In this document: piece by piece, positions 1 to 5,101 of the stretch
Position numbering within the stretch: the first letter of the stretch is position 1
Layout: every line of letters begins with the position of its first letter
Source: Planctomycetales bacterium
Lineage (GTDB): Bacteria; Planctomycetota; Planctomycetia; Pirellulales; Thermoguttaceae
DNA: 5,968 nt
NCBI GenBank assembly: GCA_007122045.1
Contig: SKJM01000252.1
Location: 1-5,968, forward strand
Reading direction: 5' to 3'
Program-made: the position numbers and the translations under genes
The notes under the pieces: generated by a model
What the model was told of the DNA's origin: nothing
The model's database searches: none
The model's input: only the letters and a program-made list of their open reading frames with translations

Positions 1-99
1 CGCCGCAATTTCGAGTCGATCATCCTGAGCACGCCCGAGCAGCGCGCCGCGTGGCTCGAAGACGTACGGCACCTGATCCGCGAGCGGTTCCCCCGCTGA
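1..99 (+). CDS. C-terminal end of an unidentified protein (5'-partial)
   Basis: Frame 1 is open from the window edge to a TGA at 97-99 and gives 32 residues ending in DVRHLIRERFPR. The composition (amphipathic, rich in Arg, Glu and Leu, with GC-rich third positions) looks like the last helix of a real protein rather than a chance reading. No domain or catalytic motif is visible in so short a tail, so I give no function. It converges on msrA, and the stop is followed by a repeat-bearing intergenic stretch. Confidence 0.55.
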   Translation, partial: RRNFESIILSTPEQRAAWLEDVRHLIRERFPR

Positions 100-149
100 G
101 GCCGGGTTATCCATCGCGATGTCGGGTGGTGATAAGCAAGCCGGGGTCG

Positions 150-258
150 TGGTGGGACTTCGGTCGCTCAGGCGGCCTCCCTTCCGACGCACGGCGTGTC
201 AACCAGCGAGGCTTGACTTGCGCAGTCCCACCAAGAACTTACGCGACCTCGTCCCACC
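150..258. repeat. Intergenic GGTGGGAC/GTCCCACC repeat-like motifs
   Basis: A 10-base motif tggtgggact (150-159) recurs as its exact reverse complement agtcccacca (224-233), and a third partial copy gtcccacc lies at 251-258. The stretch is non-coding, between the convergent ends of the left-edge gene and msrA. This could be a degenerate hairpin-type dispersed repeat or part of a read-through barrier. The long 64-base spacing makes a strong single terminator unlikely, and there is no T-tract. The rest of 100-277 shows nothing else I can name. Confidence 0.4.
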
Positions 259-277
259 CTACCTTAATAAGTCCCCG

Positions 278-985
278 CTAGGGAACGCGGCAACTGGCCC
301 GGCCGCGCTTCTCGAGGTACTGCTGGTGGTACTCTTCGGCACGGTAGAAGGGTCCGGCGGGAGCAATCTGGGTGACGATTTTCCGCGGATAACGGCCCGA
401 TTGGGCCAGCGCGCGTTTCGACTCCTCGGCGGCGCGGGCCTGCTCGTCGTTCAGGTAGAAGATGGCCGACCGGTACTGGGTACCCACGTCGGGCCCTTGG
501 CGGTTCAACTGCGTCGGGTCGTGGCAATTCCAGAACACTTCCAGAAGTTGCTCGTAGGACACTTTTGCCGGCTCGAAGAACACGCGCACCACTTCCGCAT
601 GGCCGGTCGTTCCCGTGCAAACCTGTTTGTAGGTTGGGTTTTCGGTGTGCCCACCGCTGTAGCCGACCTCGGTTTCCGTGACCCCCTCGACCTGCCGGAA
701 CGCGGCCTCCACGCCCCAGAAGCAGCCGGCTGCGAAAATGGCCTGTTCCACGGTGGTCTCCTTCGATAATTGTGTCTCGGTTTGTGTGCCGGCGCCGGCT
801 GTTTCGTCCAGGGGCGTTTCGGCGCCCACGGGGGCCGAGCATCCCGCCAGGGCGACGGCCAGGCAAATGGCGAGCCCTGCGGCGCCGCGGTTCCACTGGG
901 TCCGCGTCCGACCCGGCCCCGCCTGAGTCGGGCGCGAGAGGATAGCGGCCCCGGCACGCCGCGTCACACCATGTTTCGTTCGCAT
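278..985 (-). CDS. msrA: Peptide methionine (S)-S-oxide reductase MsrA, predicted lipoprotein
   Basis: This 235-residue protein matches MsrA, which reduces the S epimer of methionine sulfoxide in proteins. The family signature GCFWGVE places the catalytic cysteine at residue 88. It is followed by GYSGG (108-112), TGHAE (127-131), a [18 protein letters not shown] block (156-173) and a C-terminal [13 protein letters not shown] segment. Cys232 near the C terminus is a candidate resolving cysteine, as in other MsrA proteins. Residues 33-49 form a hydrophobic stretch ending in a lipobox (LAGC, Cys49), so the enzyme is probably exported and lipid-anchored, with a flexible linker before the catalytic domain near residue 80. 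The n-region before the hydrophobic segment is long (about 32 residues). The ATG at 985 is the only ATG upstream of the lipobox; a GTG at 967 would shorten it only slightly. Ribosome binding site is weak (gagcggg). A promoter lies upstream at 1051-1080. Confidence 0.95.
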   Translation of the reverse strand: MRTKHGVTRRAGAAILSRPTQAGPGRTRTQWNRGAAGLAICLAVALAGCSAPVGAETPLDETAGAGTQTETQLSKETTVEQAIFAAGCFWGVEAAFRQVEGVTETEVGYSGGHTENPTYKQVCTGTTGHAEVVRVFFEPAKVSYEQLLEVFWNCHDPTQLNRQGPDVGTQYRSAIFYLNDEQARAAEESKRALAQSGRYPRKIVTQIAPAGPFYRAEEYHQQYLEKRGRASCRVP

Positions 986-1050
986 TGCAGTACCCGCTCA
1001 ATTCACGGAACGTTAAGCCACTGCCTGGGGGTTTCCGCGGCGGCCAATCC

Positions 1051-1080
1051 ATTGTACGCTTTCCTGGGCCGGGAAGGCAA
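1051..1080 (-). promoter_or_regulatory. Candidate sigma70-type promoter for msrA
   Basis: Reading the minus strand, TTGCCT (1080-1075) is followed by an 18-base spacer and TACAAT (1056-1051), close to the TTGACA/TATAAT consensus. Transcription would start near 1044 and leave a leader of roughly 60 bases before the msrA ATG at 985. The composite repeat begins about 15 bases upstream of the -35 box. Call rests on motif match and position only. Confidence 0.5.
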
Positions 1081-1094
1081 ACCGGCATGACGCA

Positions 1095-1260
1095 TACCGA
1101 ATGGCGAATATGGCCCCCCCGAATTGCGGCAGGTAGGGGGACAGGTCCATTTTTCGGCCGTCCTGTTCCTCTGGAAAAGCGGCTGTTGGCCGAAAAATGG
1201 ACCAGTCCCCGGCCGGCCGGTGAACGGTTACCGGATGGCGAATATGGCCCCCCCGAATTG
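1095..1260. repeat. Composite repeat: 32-base direct repeats flanking a hairpin
   Basis: Positions 1095-1126 and 1229-1260 are the same 32-base sequence in the same orientation, differing only at 1100 (A) versus 1234 (G). Both contain ggcgaatatggc followed by seven C and gaattg. Between them lies the inverted repeat annotated separately at 1137-1210. The 166-base unit fills the gap between the msrA promoter and a small plus-strand gene. It has no coding capacity of its own and no transposase. It may be an array of intergenic REP-like units or a non-autonomous mobile element. The seven-C run is also a plausible slippage site. Confidence 0.75.
1137..1210. repeat. 23-bp imperfect inverted repeat (hairpin) with 28-base loop
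   Basis: Left arm 1137-1159 and right arm 1188-1210 are reverse complements over 23 bases with a single mismatch. The loop is 1160-1187. Each arm holds its own smaller palindrome (ggacaggtcc on the left, ggaccagtcc on the right), and the only mismatch falls in the two-base centre of that nested palindrome. The loop-proximal part of each arm carries a run of five T or five A. This could form a cruciform in DNA or a stem in RNA from either strand. It is not a standard terminator because no T-tract follows the stem. Confidence 0.8.
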
Positions 1261-1495
1261 GCACAAACAAAAGTACGCCGAGATTTACGAAGCAACCTGC
1301 GCCATGGTGCGCCATCGGAGGCGTTCGGACCCGGCGTTTACCATGGACAGCCTTCGCGGATTGCTCCGAACCGCCTATGCGGGCGAGGCCGACGGCTGGC
1401 CTGGCAAGACCACGATCGAGACCCTTTCCGACTCGGCTACCATCGCCGCCTACGAGGCCATGCTGCACCAGTGGCAGGAGGAAATGGAGCAATAG
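1235..1495 (+). CDS. Small conserved-looking hypothetical protein (about 86 aa)
   Basis: From the ATG at 1235 the frame encodes 86 residues ending at TAG 1493-1495. The body (YAEIYEATCAMVRHRRRSD, then FTMDSLRGLLRTAY, then TIAAYEAMLHQWQEEMEQ) has a regular helical, charged composition that looks selected. I do not recognise a family, and no catalytic motif, signal peptide or membrane segment is seen. The start is uncertain: ATGs at 1235 and 1244 both lie inside the right-hand 32-base repeat, and a TTG at 1124 would add 37 residues encoded wholly by repeat sequence, which I reject. An original start may have been replaced when the repeat arrived, so only residues from about WHKQKYAEIYE onward look native. 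No good ribosome binding site is visible. The gene converges with mutY. Confidence 0.6.
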   Translation: MANMAPPNWHKQKYAEIYEATCAMVRHRRRSDPAFTMDSLRGLLRTAYAGEADGWPGKTTIETLSDSATIAAYEAMLHQWQEEMEQ

Positions 1496-1545
1496 CCGAA
1501 GCCGTTCGTTGGCGCGGCAAGCGGCGGAAACGAACCGACCACGCT

Positions 1546-1604
1546 TGTAGGATGGACATTCCTGTCCGTCTTGTGGTTCGACGGACAGGAATGTCCATCC
1601 TACA
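1546..1604. repeat. Perfect 25-bp inverted repeat between convergent genes
   Basis: Left arm 1546-1570 and right arm 1580-1604 are exact reverse complements over 25 bases with a 9-base loop (ttgtggttc). Each arm contains a nested palindrome with GGACA and TGTCC separated by four bases, so alternative folds exist. The element lies between the ends of the small plus-strand gene and mutY, and its right arm contains the mutY TAG (1602-1600). It could halt transcription or protect RNA ends from both sides, although no T-run follows. From memory, similar 'gtaggatggacattcctgtcc' repeats are widespread in planctomycete genomes; this needs a search. Confidence 0.9.
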
Positions 1605-2694
1605 CCAGGCGTGCCAGTTTCCGGCCGGTGGTGCTCAGGGGATACCGGGCGAGTTCTTCGGCCCGGAGCCATTTCACCTCGGCGCCGTCCGGAGGGCTGC
1701 CCGGGGCCAGGCACCGCGCGGCATAACATTCGAGGGTGATTTGATAGCGGGTCACGCCGTGGCGGAGGGTGTGGAGCAACTCGCCCGGCTCGATGGCAAT
1801 GCCCGTCAGATCGCGCACCTTCGCGGCGAGTTCGCGGCGCCGCTCCGCCGGTCTTTCGCCGTCGAGCGCGACGCGCGGGAAGTCCCACAGGCCGGCCCAA
1901 CGGCCGCCGTCCGGGCAGCGCAACAGCAGCACCCGACCGCGGCGGCGGAGCAGCACGGCCGCCTCGCGCCGCGGGGTGAGCGCGGCGCGCGGTTTCGGGC
2001 GCGGAATGCCCCCTTGCAGGCCCAACCGCCGGGCCTCGCACAGTATGGCCACGGGGCACTGCTCGCAGCGCGGCGCCCGCGGCGTGCAAGTGCCGCCGCC
2101 CAATTCCATCATGGCCTGGTTGAACCGCCCGGCCTGCTTGCCCGGCAAAAGCAACTCGGCCAAGTGCCACAGGAGGCGCTGGCCCTCGGCGGAAGCCGGG
2201 TCGCCGCGGTAGGCGGCCAGCCGGCTGAGCAGCCGCCGGGTGTTGGCCTCCACAATGGGCAGGCGGGCATCGAAGGCGATCGACAGGATGGCCCCGGCCG
2301 TGTAGCGGCCGACGCCCGGCAAGCGGCGCACCGTTTCCACGTCGCGCGGGAATTGCCCGCCGTGTTCCGCAACGACGATTTTCGCCGCCTGGTGAAGCTG
2401 CCGCGCGCGCCGGTAGTAGCCCAACCCTTCCCAAAGCCGCAGGACTTCTTGCTCGTCGGCCCGGGCCAGGGCGTCGATGGTGGGAAACCGCGCGAGAAAC
2501 CGCTCGAAATATCCCCGCACCGTGGCCACTTGGGTCTGCTGGAGCATGATCTCGCTCAGCCACACGGCGTAGGGGTCGCGCGTGCCGCGCCAGGGCAGGT
2601 CGCGGGCGTGGCGGCCGAACCAACGAAGCAACCGGCCCCGGAACGAACGCCGCCGGGACGCATCGAACAGTTCGGCAAGCGGCGGCCCGGTCAC
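1600..2694 (-). CDS. mutY: A/G-specific adenine DNA glycosylase MutY
   Basis: MutY removes adenine mispaired with 8-oxoguanine in base excision repair. The 364-residue length is normal. The N-terminal glycosylase domain has SEIMLQQTQVATV with the expected catalytic Glu48, a helix-hairpin-helix LPGVGRYTAGAI at 125-136, and four iron-sulfur cysteines at 203, 210, 213 and 219 with the family spacing C-x6-C-x2-C-x5-C. The C-terminal part (about 240-364) is the NUDIX-like 8-oxoG recognition domain with WAGLWDFPR (266-274), LRHGVTRYQITL and a closing LSTTGRKLARL. The second active-site acid, normally Asp, is Glu149 in PIVEANTRR (codon GAG at 2250-2248). The start is GTG at 2694, overlapping the TGA of the upstream gene by four bases (GTGA), which implies translational coupling. 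An AAGGA lies 12 bases before it, inside the upstream gene. The stop codon comes from the hairpin repeat. Confidence 0.96.
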   Translation of the reverse strand: MTGPPLAELFDASRRRSFRGRLLRWFGRHARDLPWRGTRDPYAVWLSEIMLQQTQVATVRGYFERFLARFPTIDALARADEQEVLRLWEGLGYYRRARQLHQAAKIVVAEHGGQFPRDVETVRRLPGVGRYTAGAILSIAFDARLPIVEANTRRLLSRLAAYRGDPASAEGQRLLWHLAELLLPGKQAGRFNQAMMELGGGTCTPRAPRCEQCPVAILCEARRLGLQGGIPRPKPRAALTPRREAAVLLRRRGRVLLLRCPDGGRWAGLWDFPRVALDGERPAERRRELAAKVRDLTGIAIEPGELLHTLRHGVTRYQITLECYAARCLAPGSPPDGAEVKWLRAEELARYPLSTTGRKLARLV

Positions 2695-3968
2695 GGCAGC
2701 GGGATGTCCTTCAACTCGAACGGCAGTTCGATGTCGAGCACCAGGGCGGGCGTTTCGTATACGAAGCGAAGCTCGTCGGGCGGTCCCTCGACCGCGAAGC
2801 GATACGCCATGCCCACCTCGTTCTCGGCCTGCCGGGTGGGGTCGGCCCGGACGTAGTCGATTCGTTCGCCGGCGGGCGTTTCAAGATAGGCGGGATTGTT
2901 GAAAATCCAACCGCGGTGCGATTGCAAGGCTCCCGCCGCGTCGTCGAACCGCACCCGGATGCCCACTTCCCACAGTTCCCCGCTACGGCGGACGTGTTCC
3001 ACCGCGACCGTGGCCCCGCCGATGCGCTGCCGCGCGCCCTCGGCCTCCAGGAGCCGATCGAATCGGAACGCGGCGACCTTGCCGGGAATCAGCGCATGCA
3101 GCGTGCCCCGAAGCCCCCCGACACGCTCGACCCCGCGCGCCGGCGCCTCAAAGGAATACGTCAGGCTCGCGGCAATCTGTTCGCCTTCGGCGGGCACTTC
3201 GAGCGTGGCCTCGGGATCGTCGACCACGAGCGGCTCGCCCTGCTCGTCTGCCGCTTCCACCGTCGCCATCGGCTGTTCCAGCGCGATGGGCCGCACGCGC
3301 GGCTCCCAGGTGATCTCGGTGGTCACCTGCAAGAGGGCCGTCCCGCCGTGACGCAAGTCGCGTTCGGTGCGCACTTGGACCGGCTCGACTCGCAGAGGCC
3401 CGGGGTAATCGGCGCGCCCGACCCTCGGTGCGTGCCCCTCCAGCCGCGCCACCAGATGCACGGCGCGCTCGTCGCCGTATGGATACACCGTCAGCCCCGC
3501 CAGGTCGAGAACCGAATCGAGCGCCTCCCAAAACGGCGCCTCGTCGAATGCGACCTCCAACTCCGGGTCAACGACCGGATGGCCGAAGCGGGCCCGGGCG
3601 TCCACAATTCGGTTGCCCGACTGCTCCTCGAGCACGGCCACCACCTCCGAGAGGCGCATGGTGCCTGCGGGAAGGGTCACGGTCGACGGTGCCGCCATGG
3701 CCTGGGCGGCGGTCTGCTCGAGCTTCTGCCGCACCCGCCCGAGCCGCTGCGCCACGCCGTCCGGCGTGCGGTCGGTGACCGGCGGAAGATGGTCGAGCAC
3801 GGCGGGGCCGAACTCCAGGAGCGCCGCCTCTGCGGCGTCGCGTTCGGCCAGGCGAAGCGAGTCGAGTTGGCGCACCAGGCGGCGCACCTGAAGCGGCAGG
3901 TCGGCGCCGGCCGCGCCCGAATCGGGAGCGGCCCCGAGCGTCAACGCGACGAGTAGTAAGCCGTACAT
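2691..3968 (-). CDS. Exported protein of unknown function with STN/secretin-N-like segment
   Basis: The 425-residue product starts at the ATG at 3968, chosen for GAAGGA six bases upstream and because a signal peptide follows at once. The frame stays open upstream to 4070, but that part overlaps the dksA-like gene. Residues 1-20 (MYGLLLVALTLGAAPDSGAA) resemble a cleaved signal peptide, though without positive charge at its start. Residues 26-60 (VRRLVRQLDSLRLAERDAAEAAL) resemble the helical pair often seen at the start of planctomycete HEAT-like proteins. Residues 97-175, with TMRLSEVVAVLEEQSGNRIV, then LEVAFDEAPFWEALDSVLDLAGLTVYP, have the pattern of a short secretin/TonB N-terminal (STN-like) domain. 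The rest (about 190-425) is beta-rich and unassigned. No lipobox or later membrane segment is seen. It is the middle gene of an operon between the dksA-like gene (22-base gap) and mutY (4-base overlap). Confidence 0.85.
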   Translation of the reverse strand: MYGLLLVALTLGAAPDSGAAGADLPLQVRRLVRQLDSLRLAERDAAEAALLEFGPAVLDHLPPVTDRTPDGVAQRLGRVRQKLEQTAAQAMAAPSTVTLPAGTMRLSEVVAVLEEQSGNRIVDARARFGHPVVDPELEVAFDEAPFWEALDSVLDLAGLTVYPYGDERAVHLVARLEGHAPRVGRADYPGPLRVEPVQVRTERDLRHGGTALLQVTTEITWEPRVRPIALEQPMATVEAADEQGEPLVVDDPEATLEVPAEGEQIAASLTYSFEAPARGVERVGGLRGTLHALIPGKVAAFRFDRLLEAEGARQRIGGATVAVEHVRRSGELWEVGIRVRFDDAAGALQSHRGWIFNNPAYLETPAGERIDYVRADPTRQAENEVGMAYRFAVEGPPDELRFVYETPALVLDIELPFELKDIPLP

Positions 3969-3974
3969 CGCAGA

Positions 3975-3980
3975 TCCTTC
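3975..3980 (-). promoter_or_regulatory. Ribosome binding site fixing the start of the exported protein
   Basis: On the minus strand GAAGGA lies six bases before the ATG at 3968, inside the 22-base gap after the dksA-like stop. It selects this start over the longer open frame that runs to 4070. Confidence 0.7.
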
Positions 3981-3990
3981 GCGGGGGCCG

Positions 3991-4446
3991 CTACACGATT
4001 TCGAAATCGGTGAACGACACGTGCAGGTCGTCCTCGCCATGGTCGAGCACGCGGCTGAAGTCGAACGCACCCTGGCCTTCCGCTTCCATGCGCTCCAACT
4101 CCCGCTGGGCCTCCACCCGGACGGTCGTGTACGGCAGCGCTTGGAGTCGGGCCATCGGGATGGGCTTGCCGGTGACTTCGCAAATGCCGTACGTACCCTC
4201 TTCCATCCGCTCGAGGGCCTTTTCGATTTGGGCCAGTTCGCGACTTTCGAGTTCGGCCAACTGGGCGTTCATCTCGTCGTAGGCGCAATCCAGCGCGACA
4301 TCCACCTCGTCGCCGCTTGCGGCACGGTTCAGGGCCTCCAGCTCGCTCAACTCGCCGGCCAGCGCCTTGCGCAGCGCTCGCCGCCGTTTGAGCAAAACCT
4401 GCCTGAGCTTCTCGATGGTCTGCTTCCTGTTCATATTCCTATTCAT
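3991..4446 (-). CDS. DksA/TraR-family protein with degenerate zinc finger
   Basis: DksA-type proteins bind in the secondary channel of RNA polymerase through a coiled coil and modulate initiation. This 151-residue protein has the long helical N-terminal part (about 8-85). Its coiled-coil tip carries D46-E-V-D49-V-A51, matching the DxxDxA motif of DksA. The following GTYGICEVTGKPIPMARLQALP segment (84-105) is the classic start of the family's zinc-finger region. However, with the usual C-x2-C-x17-C-x2-C spacing only Cys89 is present; the other three places are Thr92, Arg110 and Ala113. A 30-residue acidic tail follows. The ATG at 4446 is preferred to the in-frame ATG at 4434 because a strong GGGGAGG lies just upstream. 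It is the first gene of the minus-strand operon. Calling it a true DksA would overstate the evidence, so no symbol is given. Confidence 0.88.
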   Translation of the reverse strand: MNRNMNRKQTIEKLRQVLLKRRRALRKALAGELSELEALNRAASGDEVDVALDCAYDEMNAQLAELESRELAQIEKALERMEEGTYGICEVTGKPIPMARLQALPYTTVRVEAQRELERMEAEGQGAFDFSRVLDHGEDDLHVSFTDFEIV

Positions 4447-4451
4447 AGTTG

Positions 4452-4458
4452 CCTCCCC
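4452..4458 (-). promoter_or_regulatory. Strong ribosome binding site of the DksA-like gene
   Basis: GGGGAGG on the minus strand ends five bases before the ATG at 4446. It favours that start over the second ATG four codons in. Confidence 0.75.
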
Positions 4459-4536
4459 TCTTTGCCGGCCCGCAAGAGCCGGCGGCCGTCACCTTGCTTC
4501 GGCCCCCCGGTTCGTTGCGATCCCGGCGGTTGTTGG

Positions 4537-4556
4537 GCCCGGCCCCTGGGCCGGGC
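4537..4556. repeat. Perfect 9-bp palindrome in the DksA-like gene leader
   Basis: The arms gcccggccc (4537-4545) and gggccgggc (4548-4556) pair perfectly around two bases. It sits about 90 bases upstream of the start codon, inside the leader predicted from the candidate promoter at 4627-4654. It might form an RNA stem that affects expression, or an operator. No T-run on either side, so it is not a clear terminator. Confidence 0.5.
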
Positions 4557-4626
4557 AAGGAATGCCTTTCGTTCCCAGGGCAAGGTTACCGCAGGCAGTG
4601 CGACCTTGTTCGCAAATGCCCGCACA

Positions 4627-4654
4627 ATTATTTCCGCCCCCGCTGTGGGGGCAA
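4627..4654 (-). promoter_or_regulatory. Candidate promoter for the DksA-like/exported protein/mutY operon
   Basis: On the minus strand TTGCCC (4654-4649) is followed by a 16-base spacer and AATAAT (4632-4627). Transcription would start near 4620 and give a leader of about 175 bases. The spacer contains a small C5/G5 inverted repeat (4636-4650). The match is moderate, and this is the most convincing minus-strand candidate I found in the intergenic region. Confidence 0.35.
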
Positions 4655-4769
4655 GTGCATCAGGGGTTTCTGCCTCATTCGGGCACCGCCCCCACGCCCG
4701 CAGACAGGCCGGAAAAGCCGCCTCGCGCAGTTCCATAAAAATTGTCGGTCCAATTTCAAGTCTAGCTTA

Positions 4770-4798
4770 TTGCGCCGCGAACACCTTTGTGATACGAT
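4770..4798 (+). promoter_or_regulatory. Candidate sigma70-type promoter for the RraA-family gene
   Basis: TTGCGC (4770-4775), a 17-base spacer and TACGAT (4793-4798) fit the bacterial housekeeping consensus with ideal spacing. An AT-richer stretch at about 4735-4770 lies just upstream and could act as an UP-like region. The start would be near 4805, which implies a leader of about 300 bases before the gene. Confidence 0.45.
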
Positions 4799-5101
4799 GC
4801 GAACTTCCGGAAAGTTCCCCGTGACTAGGAAACGCGCCAGGGGTGTTCGCCACATGCCGCCGGGCCAGAAGTGGGCTGCTGGCCGACCGGCGTCGAATTG
4901 TCCTCCCGCCGGACATTCTGTCGCACCATCGCTCGCCGTCCTCTCGCCCATCTTGACGCCGCCTCCCGGTTGTATCCTGCTGTTCTCCGCCGGTTGCCCA
5001 CCGCCTTTGCGGTATCGCAGGGGTCGTTGGGGCACGGCGGATGGATTACCACCGTCAGCGATGTGCAAATCCGTTGCCAAGACGTCGAAGGAAGCCAGCC
5101 G
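4799..5101 (+). other. Long untranslated leader or unassigned gap before the RraA-family gene
   Basis: About 300 bases lack a convincing gene. The RraA frame stays open back to 4871, but the 77 extra residues look like random translation of GC-rich DNA and lie outside the family fold. Two small stems are visible: GGCCAG/CTGGCC at 4863-4884 with a 10-base loop, and accgc/gcggt at 5000-5013 with a four-base loop. I recognise no riboswitch or named RNA. Confidence 0.4.
5087..5094 (+). promoter_or_regulatory. Ribosome binding site fixing the start of the RraA-family gene
   Basis: GAAGGAAG precedes the ATG at 5102, with nine bases between AAGGA and the start codon. It supports this start over the longer in-frame opening at 4871. 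Confidence 0.65.

Noticed and set aside
278..367. Tat signal ([10 protein letters not shown]) at the MsrA N terminus
   Set aside because: The twin arginines at residues 9-10 lack the following consensus and lie about 23 residues before the hydrophobic core; the lipobox with a Sec-type core is the better explanation.
264..1295. Long minus-strand open frame of 343 codons overlapping msrA
   Set aside because: It runs in another frame across msrA and the repeat region; the translation is Arg/Gly/Pro-rich without any motif, whereas msrA in the true frame has full family signatures.
1546..1604. CRISPR-like or intrinsic terminator interpretation of the 25-bp hairpin
   Set aside because: There is a single copy here, no regular repeat-spacer array, and no T-run after the stem, so neither CRISPR nor a classic terminator is supported.
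1013..2623. Minus-strand open frame of 536 codons overlapping mutY
   Set aside because: It is a frame-shifted shadow of mutY that continues through repeat sequence; translation is low-complexity Arg/Pro/Ala.
985..2856. Plus-strand open frame of 623 codons opposite mutY
   Set aside because: It is antisense to mutY and passes through both repeats. Long open antisense frames are common in GC-rich genes, and the product shows no domain.
2916..3956. Plus-strand open frame of 346 codons opposite the exported protein
   Set aside because: Antisense to a gene with a ribosome binding site, signal peptide and operon context; the His/Arg/Leu-rich product has no recognisable fold.
3969..4070. 34-codon N-terminal extension of the exported protein
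   Set aside because: It overlaps the dksA-like coding sequence, is Ser/Thr/Cys-rich noise, and would bury the signal peptide. The ATG at 3968 has a well-placed GAAGGA.
4871..5101. 77-codon N-terminal extension of the RraA-family protein
   Set aside because: Family proteins begin near the FDTPTVCNAVE block; the extension looks non-coding and the ATG at 5102 has its own ribosome binding site.
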